Shown here: positions 33,848 to 37,741 of the stretch, one piece after another
Position numbering within the stretch: position 1 is the stretch's first letter
How the letters are laid out: each line of letters starts with the position of its first letter
Origin: Spirochaetales bacterium
GTDB taxonomy: Bacteria > Spirochaetota > Spirochaetia > Treponematales > Treponemataceae
NCBI GenBank assembly: GCA_003245785.1
Contig: QKCE01000252.1
Location: 1 to 37,741, forward strand
Direction: 5' to 3'
Length of the DNA: 37,741 bases
Made by a program: the position numbers and the translations under genes
The notes under the pieces: generated by a model
Told to the model about the DNA's origin: nothing
The model's input: the letters and a program-made list of their open reading frames with translations, nothing else
The model's database searches: none

Positions 33848-34246
33848 TTATAATACTTCGGTAATCTCCGGCATGTCCGATTCGGTTCGCTTGCCCGCGA
33901 AATACGTAACCAGGCTGCCGATGAGCAGTGCCCCGAGGGACGCGCCGACCTGGCCGCCCTCCCCGACTCCCGGCACAAACGAGGGCATCAGGATGAATAC
34001 GCCGGCGGCGAGCGCCACGGGAATGCCGATCGCGATGATCCCCTGACCTATCTGGTTGCGCATCGGCGACTTGATGCATACCGTGTCCCCGACCTTGATA
34101 TCGTGCCGGCGCCGGTTCACTACCGTGAAAATATGGCCGTTATCCTTGCATTCGCTGTTCGAGCAGCCGATGCACGCCTCGATGTCGACCGGGATCACCG
34201 TAACCGACTGCGCGCCAATCTCCACGATTCTCGCCTTTTCCTGCAT
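33848..34246 (-). CDS. RseC/MucC family (SoxR-reducing system) membrane protein
   Basis: A 132-residue integral membrane protein. The N-terminal 65 residues have the RseC pattern, with a cysteine cluster ACIGCSNSECKDNG (three Cys at about 25, 28 and 33) and DIKVGDTVCIKSP. Two transmembrane helices follow (IGQGIIAIGIPVALAAGVFI and VGASLGALLIGSLVTYFAG). Family members modulate sigma-E signalling or help reduce SoxR next to Rnf complexes; neither rnf nor sigma-E genes are visible here, so its partner is unknown. ATG 34246 has GGGGG 5 nt upstream. It is the last gene of the BFN-TPR-ymdB-rseC run. Confidence 0.82.
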   Translation of the reverse strand: MQEKARIVEIGAQSVTVIPVDIEACIGCSNSECKDNGHIFTVVNRRRHDIKVGDTVCIKSPMRNQIGQGIIAIGIPVALAAGVFILMPSFVPGVGEGGQVGASLGALLIGSLVTYFAGKRTESDMPEITEVL

Positions 34247-34297
34247 ACATACCCCCTTGAAGCTGCGGTGGCCCGAGGCCCGGAAAAACCCGGCCGG

Positions 34298-35110
34298 TCA
34301 GCGGTTTTCCGCTTCCGGCGGCGTTCCGCATTCCCTGTAAACCCTTCGTATCGACCGGGTATTCCCCTTGTCGTCAAGATCTATCAAAACCCCCTGAAGG
34401 GCTGGCCGCGCCCAGGCGTCCCGGGACCAATCGGGTATCCGCGTAAGGTATTCGCGGATTTTCGGTTCCGGGTCGCATCCGCCGACCGAATCCAGGCTGC
34501 CAGTACGTCCGGCGTCGGTTATGACCCCGGTGCCCTGGGGCAACACGGTCTCGTCCGAGGTGGCGACGCGCCCGTGGGAGCCGATCACCGCGGAAACCTT
34601 CCCGTCGGCCAGGAAAAAAAAGGCCTGCTTCTCCGCCGTGGCCCCGGCGTGAAAATCGACGATCACGTAAGGCGTCTCCTGGCGCAACCGTTCCGCGAGT
34701 CCCGGCAGGAGGGTAAAGGGGTTGTCCCCGTGCACGCGGTTGAATCCCACGCGCCCGATCATGGAAACGACCGCAACCCGGGTCTTTCCCGCGTTGAAGT
34801 ACCGCCATCCCCTGCCGGGGCTCTCGGGCGGATAATTCGCGGGCCGGAGCACGAAGGGCAGGGTCTCGAGGGATTCCACGAGATCCTTCTTGAAGAAGGA
34901 AGAATCCCCGCCGGTCATCGCGTCCACGCCGAGCTTCCGGAGATACCCGGCATGCTGCCGGCCCAGGCCATGGGAGGCCGTGGCGCCGTCGGCGTTCGCG
35001 ATCGTGAGATCGGGCTTTTCCGCGGCCTTGAGGGCCGGGAGGGCCGACTTCACGCACCAGATCCCCGCCTTTCCTACTATCTCGCTAATATATAATATAC
35101 GAATTCCCAA
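34298..35110 (-). CDS. YmdB-like (TIGR00282) metallophosphoesterase, divergent
   Basis: A 270-residue protein aligning by eye over its length with YmdB-type calcineurin-like phosphoesterases (IRILYISEIVGKAG, LTIANADGATASHGLGRQHAGYLRKLGVDAMTGGDSSFF, VIVDFHAGATAEKQAFFFLADGKVSAVIGSHGRVAT). Several metal-ligand positions differ from B. subtilis YmdB: the first Asp is Glu in YISEIVG, the GEN loop is ADG, the GNH Asn is Asp in GGDSS, and the final HTH-type pair is HGR. Catalysis may be altered or lost. The start is TTG 35110 with GGGGAA overlapping the upstream TPR stop; no ATG is available. It sits third in the operon from BFN to rseC. YmdB and RNase Y are neighbours in Bacillus; here rny lies 5 kb away. 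Confidence 0.85.
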   Translation of the reverse strand: MGIRILYISEIVGKAGIWCVKSALPALKAAEKPDLTIANADGATASHGLGRQHAGYLRKLGVDAMTGGDSSFFKKDLVESLETLPFVLRPANYPPESPGRGWRYFNAGKTRVAVVSMIGRVGFNRVHGDNPFTLLPGLAERLRQETPYVIVDFHAGATAEKQAFFFLADGKVSAVIGSHGRVATSDETVLPQGTGVITDAGRTGSLDSVGGCDPEPKIREYLTRIPDWSRDAWARPALQGVLIDLDDKGNTRSIRRVYRECGTPPEAENR

Positions 35111-35122
35111 ACCGGATTTCCC

Positions 35123-35644
35123 CTATTCGACACCCCGCGCGGCAAGAATTTCCGCGCATTTTCGCCGATCGTCCTCGCGGCCGAGCGCCTCGTAAGTATC
35201 CCGGAGATTATACAGGGCATCGTCGAAATCTGGAATAAGCGTGACGGCTTTTTCGAAACAACTGCACGCCTCGGCGTAAGCCTCCTTCGAGAACATCAGC
35301 ACGCCGAAATTGTTCCAGACGCGGCCGTTCGAGGGATCGAGCTCCAGGGCCTTCTCGTAGGCCTCGCGCGATATGTCGTCTTCGCCGCGCTCGTGCAGCA
35401 CGACGGCAAGGGTATCCAGCACGTCCACGTCGAGGGGGGAGGATTCAAGGGCGTTCGAAAGGGCGCCTTTCGCCTCTTCCAGCCTACCGAGGGCGCGATA
35501 GCTCAAGGCGAGATTGAACCAGAGGGTTGCGTTCGACGGATCCATCAAGAGACCCTTCCGCAGGCACGCGATAGCCTCGAAATGGTCGCCTTCGGCGGCG
35601 AGTTGCACCGCGCTGTCGTTAAGGGTCTGGGGCGTTTCTTCCAT
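35123..35644 (-). CDS. Tetratricopeptide repeat protein
   Basis: A 173-residue soluble helical-repeat protein with about four TPR units: AVQLAAEGDHFEAIACLRKGLLMDPSN, ATLWFNLALSYRALGRLEEAKGALSNALESSP, VDVLDTLAVVLHERGEDDISREAYEKALELDPSN, and GRVWNNFGVLMFSKEAYAEACSCFEKAVTLIPDF, plus a final partial unit. It probably mediates protein-protein contacts; partners are unknown. The ORF track begins far upstream; ATG 35644 has AAAGGT 7 nt upstream and follows the BFN gene by 20 bp. ymdB starts 12 bp after its stop. Confidence 0.85.
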   Translation of the reverse strand: MEETPQTLNDSAVQLAAEGDHFEAIACLRKGLLMDPSNATLWFNLALSYRALGRLEEAKGALSNALESSPLDVDVLDTLAVVLHERGEDDISREAYEKALELDPSNGRVWNNFGVLMFSKEAYAEACSCFEKAVTLIPDFDDALYNLRDTYEALGREDDRRKCAEILAARGVE

Positions 35645-35664
35645 GGAAAATACCTTTCGGCGCG

Positions 35665-36324
35665 CTAAATGGCGGTCCCGTCGGGTAGGTCCGCGCCGGA
35701 GGGATCGTTTTTCCGAAACAGTTCGGGGTGGCGGGTTCGGGTATCGCTTCTCGCGGGTTCGGCATGGTTCACTAGTTCGTTCAGCTGGTCGCGAAGCTCC
35801 GCGGCCCGCTCGTAATCTTCCCGTTCTACCGCCGCTTTCAGCTCGTTCTGGAGGTAGAGCACCACCGGCTGATCGGTATTGGGCGAGGCCAAAAGCTCGG
35901 CGTTCCCGGATACCGAGGACGCGGGAACCCCGTTGCGGGTAAGAACGCCGTCTTCCACGAATATGGGGCATTCGATACGGGCGGACAGGCAAAGTATGTC
36001 CGAGGGCCGCGACTCGAGGGCGATTTCGCGCCCGTGTTGCACGAGCACCATGCGGCAGAGGTAGGTCCCGCTCCGGATCCCGTATATCTCCACCCGATCG
36101 AGCCGTCCCTGCAGGGATTCGATGGTCGCGAGGAGAAGCTCGTGTACCATCGGCCTCGGGGCGAGAATATGGGTCAATTCCACGAGAATCAGCTGGATAT
36201 CGGATTCCGACACGAATACGGGCAACACCAGGTCCGATTGCTCGGGCCGGATGAAGACCGCGTTGCCGGGGTCGGCTTGGGCGATGGTCCAGATGTGCGA
36301 TGGCAGGAATCGTGCCGTTCTCAT
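35665..36324 (-). CDS. BFN-domain (DUF151) protein with C-terminal UVR motif
   Basis: A 219-residue cytoplasmic protein. Residues about 1-135 form a bifunctional-nuclease (BFN/DUF151) domain (FIRPEQSDLVLPVFVSESDIQLI, RPMVHELLLATIESLQGRLDRVEIYGI, and ALESRPSDILCLSARIECPIFVEDGVL). Residues about 160-187 form a UVR motif (LQNELKAAVEREDYERAAELRDQLNEL) like those of UvrB and McsA, followed by a polar tail. BFN/UVR combinations occur in several bacteria; RNase and DNase activity is known only for some plant and mycobacterial relatives, so activity here is inferred. It heads the BFN-TPR-ymdB-rseC operon. ATG 36324 lacks a ribosome-binding site and has a TTGTTT-17-TACGCT promoter ending 6 nt upstream. 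Confidence 0.88.
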   Translation of the reverse strand: MRTARFLPSHIWTIAQADPGNAVFIRPEQSDLVLPVFVSESDIQLILVELTHILAPRPMVHELLLATIESLQGRLDRVEIYGIRSGTYLCRMVLVQHGREIALESRPSDILCLSARIECPIFVEDGVLTRNGVPASSVSGNAELLASPNTDQPVVLYLQNELKAAVEREDYERAAELRDQLNELVNHAEPARSDTRTRHPELFRKNDPSGADLPDGTAI

Positions 36325-36330
36325 ACTTAA

Positions 36331-36359
36331 AGCGTACTACACGGCACGCGCGAAAACAA
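36331..36359 (-). promoter_or_regulatory. Putative promoter of the BFN operon (TTGTTT-17-TACGCT)
   Basis: Minus-strand hexamers match consensus only in part, but the spacing is exactly 17 bp, and TACGCT ends 6 nt before ATG 36324, repeating the lptC and pfkB geometry. Confidence 0.4.
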
Positions 36360-36397
36360 GAACGCCCGAGCGGATTTTTTCCCGGCGAAACGCGGAA

Positions 36398-37438
36398 TCA
36401 TAAGCCCCGCAGCATCGACGCGAAAAGGTCCGCGATAAGCGCCGCGGCGGGTGAGTCGGGCCAGGCTTCCGAGAAATACGAGGTGGACTTCTCGATGAGC
36501 CCGATTCCGTGGGCGCTTGCCGCCTCGATCGCCCCGGACGACTCCAGAAGGGCGATCCCCTCCTCCACCGCCGGGTCGGCTATTCCGCCCTTTTTCGCGG
36601 CCTCGAAAATCGACGAGAGCTTCGTCAAATCGCCCGGTTTCCGCTCGAGGTGCAGGATGACCGGGAGGCTCTTTTTGCCTTCCACGATATCGTCCCCGCG
36701 TTTCTTGCCGGGATTCCCCGTGGTCAGGTTCCGCACGTCGTCCACGATCTGGAAACCGACCCCGATCCGGGCGGCGATATCGCCGAAGTCCGAAACGGCT
36801 TCCCCCTCCGCGCCGCCGGCCAGCATCCCCACTTCCCCGGCGAGCCGGGACAGCGTACCGGTTTTCATGGCGACCATGGCCTCGTATTCCGCCCGGGCGG
36901 GAACGAGGGCCGGGGCGCGGTGCCAATGGATGTCCATGGCCTGCCCGAGGTGAAGCCTCCGCAGCTCCCGGGAAACCGTGCGGTACAATACCAGCTTGAG
37001 GGAGTCCGACGAGGGATAAGAGTCGATTATCGCCATCGACTGGAAATAGAGCCAGCTCGCGGCGTTTATCGCGGTGTCCTCGCCCCAGAGGAGATGGATC
37101 GCGGGCTTTCCGCGCCGTTCGTCGGCGCCGTCCTCTATGTCGTCGTGAATGAGGCTCGCGGTATGGGGAAACTCGACGAGGGGAGTGAGGGAATAGGCCC
37201 TGTCTCCCCCGCCCGCGAGCTCGCAGGCAAGCACCATGAGTAGGGGACGCCACCGCTTCCCCCCGCGCGACATGAGGTCCAGGCACGGCTCGAGAAGGGG
37301 GGAAACGTGCGCGGGCCTCACCGAATCCGGGACGGAGGCGAAGCTCTCGGAGATCCAGGCCGGATCGACCGGATGGGGAAGTCGGGAGTTCAAAACGGCC
37401 TCTATCTTTTCAAGTCGGCGGGTATATTCTATATTCAT
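36398..37438 (-). CDS. Polyprenyl diphosphate synthase (trans-isoprenyl family)
   Basis: A 346-residue enzyme that condenses isopentenyl diphosphate onto an allylic primer. GGKRWRPLLMVLACELAGG contains the substrate Lys and Arg. The first Asp-rich motif is DDIED in FPHTASLIHDDIEDGADERRGKPA. The second is DDVRN in FQIVDDVRNLTTG, with Asn in place of the last Asp, as in some geranylgeranyl diphosphate synthases. The small Ala five residues before the first motif suggests a product longer than farnesyl diphosphate; the exact length is unknown. The track uses TTG 37462, but ATG 37438 is preferred because TACAAT ends 6 nt upstream of it and it gives MNIEYTRRLEKIEAVL. It is divergent from rlmE. Confidence 0.92.
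   Translation of the reverse strand: MNIEYTRRLEKIEAVLNSRLPHPVDPAWISESFASVPDSVRPAHVSPLLEPCLDLMSRGGKRWRPLLMVLACELAGGGDRAYSLTPLVEFPHTASLIHDDIEDGADERRGKPAIHLLWGEDTAINAASWLYFQSMAIIDSYPSSDSLKLVLYRTVSRELRRLHLGQAMDIHWHRAPALVPARAEYEAMVAMKTGTLSRLAGEVGMLAGGAEGEAVSDFGDIAARIGVGFQIVDDVRNLTTGNPGKKRGDDIVEGKKSLPVILHLERKPGDLTKLSSIFEAAKKGGIADPAVEEGIALLESSGAIEAASAHGIGLIEKSTSYFSEAWPDSPAAALIADLFASMLRGL
37407..37435 (+). promoter_or_regulatory. Putative rlmE promoter (TTTTCA-17-TATATT) inside the synthase gene
   Basis: TTTTCA and TATATT lie 17 bp apart in the 5' coding end of the polyprenyl synthase. The predicted start near 37442 gives a leader of about 30 nt with AAGGGG before the rlmE ATG. Confidence 0.4.
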
Positions 37439-37444
37439 GAAAGT

Positions 37445-37450
37445 ATTGTA
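37445..37450 (-). promoter_or_regulatory. Putative polyprenyl synthase -10 (TACAAT), 6 nt before ATG
   Basis: Minus-strand TACAAT ends 6 nt (ACTTTC) before ATG 37438. No clear -35 is seen at 17 bp. Confidence 0.5.
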
Positions 37451-37471
37451 AACGAATTTCAAGGGGAATGC

Positions 37472-37741
37472 ATGCCGTCGAACAGCTACGAAAAACCGGA
37501 TTTCTGGTCCAAAAAGGCCTTTTCCGAGGGCTATCCCGCGCGCTCGGTGTACAAACTGAAGGAGATGGACGAAAAGTTTTCGCTCCTCAGGAAGAACACC
37601 CGCGTGATGGACCTAGGGGCCGCCCCGGGCAGCTGGACGACCTATCTTCTTCGCAAGCTTGACGGGGGCGGCCACGTGACCGCCATAGACCTCTCCCCCC
37701 TCGCGAAGGACGTGAAAGGCGAAAATCTCTCGTTCTTCCAG
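37472..37741 (+). CDS. rlmE: 23S rRNA 2'-O-ribose methyltransferase RlmE (FtsJ/RrmJ), N-terminal part
   Basis: Methylates a 2'-hydroxyl in the peptidyl-transferase region of 23S rRNA. It is cut by the right edge after 90 codons and is absent from the ORF track. Translation from ATG 37472 gives MPSNSYEKPDFWSKKAFSEG, then YPARSVYKLKEMDEKF with the catalytic-tetrad Lys region (RSxYKLxE is a family hallmark), VMDLGAAPGSWTTYLL as the SAM-binding motif I, and VTAIDLSPLA as motif II. AAGGGG lies 5 nt upstream. The ORF track instead shows a shadow frame starting 4 nt earlier. The two start codons of this divergent pair are 33 bp apart. Confidence 0.93.
   Translation, partial: MPSNSYEKPDFWSKKAFSEGYPARSVYKLKEMDEKFSLLRKNTRVMDLGAAPGSWTTYLLRKLDGGGHVTAIDLSPLAKDVKGENLSFFQ

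Noticed and set aside
35645-35992. Upstream extension of the TPR protein
   Set aside because: It overlaps the BFN/UVR gene in another frame, is Arg-rich and low-complexity, and ATG 35644 has its own ribosome-binding site.

Overview
The window is a gene-dense, high-GC (roughly 60-65% by eye) bacterial chromosome segment, most likely from a spirochaete (Spirochaetales / Treponema-like lineage). The pointers are an RNase Y whose N-terminal region looks Treponema-like, a divergent spirochaete-style YmdB protein, a pseudo-receiver/HATPase/cNMP-binding fusion, chemotaxis genes cheR-cheB with an MCP, LptCAB outer-membrane lipid export genes, and lipoproteins with LSSC lipoboxes. The lineage is an inference from remembered family features, not from a search. 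There are no rRNAs, recognisable tRNAs, CRISPR arrays, phage genes or insertion sequences. No gene-free stretch exceeds about 250 bp.

Layout. (1) 1-3.9 kb, minus strand: an EamA-type transporter cut by the window edge, a three-gene operon (PhzF-family isomerase, NAD(P)H:quinone-type flavodoxin-fold oxidoreductase, HD-domain nucleotidase), then two exported proteins of unknown function. (2) 3.9-8.6 kb, minus strand: glycogen breakdown genes glgX and glgP, with a perfect LacI-type palindrome at the start of the glgP transcript. (3) 8.6-16.3 kb, plus strand: a regulator with HATPase and cyclic-nucleotide-binding domains, followed without a gap by an AddB-like and an AddA-like recombination nuclease/helicase. 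(4) 16.4-17.3 kb: an adenosine-deaminase-family hydrolase. (5) 17.4-22.9 kb, minus strand: a thiamine ABC importer operon (thiB-thiP-thiQ) under a TPP riboswitch, followed by mnmG with its own promoter. (6) 22.9-25.5 kb: a PfkB-family kinase, an exported metallo-beta-lactamase-fold protein and a convergent TIGR02757 protein. (7) 25.7-33.8 kb: an MCP, RNase Y, lptC-lptA-lptB, cheR and cheB. (8) 33.8-37.7 kb: a minus-strand operon (BFN/UVR protein, TPR protein, YmdB-like phosphoesterase, RseC-like protein), a polyprenyl synthase, and the start of rlmE.

The most striking observation is regulatory. Many minus- and plus-strand genes at transcription-unit heads have a -10-like hexamer ending 5-8 nt before the start codon and no Shine-Dalgarno sequence: the EamA gene, mnmG, pfkB-like, the TIGR02757 gene, rny, lptC, the BFN gene and the polyprenyl synthase. 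In four of these a recognisable -35 lies exactly 17 bp upstream. Genes inside operons have normal GGAGG-type sites. This suggests that leaderless mRNAs are a routine expression mode here. A second cluster of interest is the thiB/pfkB divergent region, where one self-complementary TTGCAA appears to serve as the -35 of both promoters and the TPP aptamer contains the thiB ribosome-binding site. RNase Y shows a sharp drop in GC at its 5' end and an in-frame repeat of its C-terminal residues beyond its stop codon.

The provided ORF track extends several genes too far upstream and misses two edge-truncated genes (positions 1-541 and 37472-37741). Starts here were reset using ribosome-binding sites, promoter position, overlaps and family alignment from memory.
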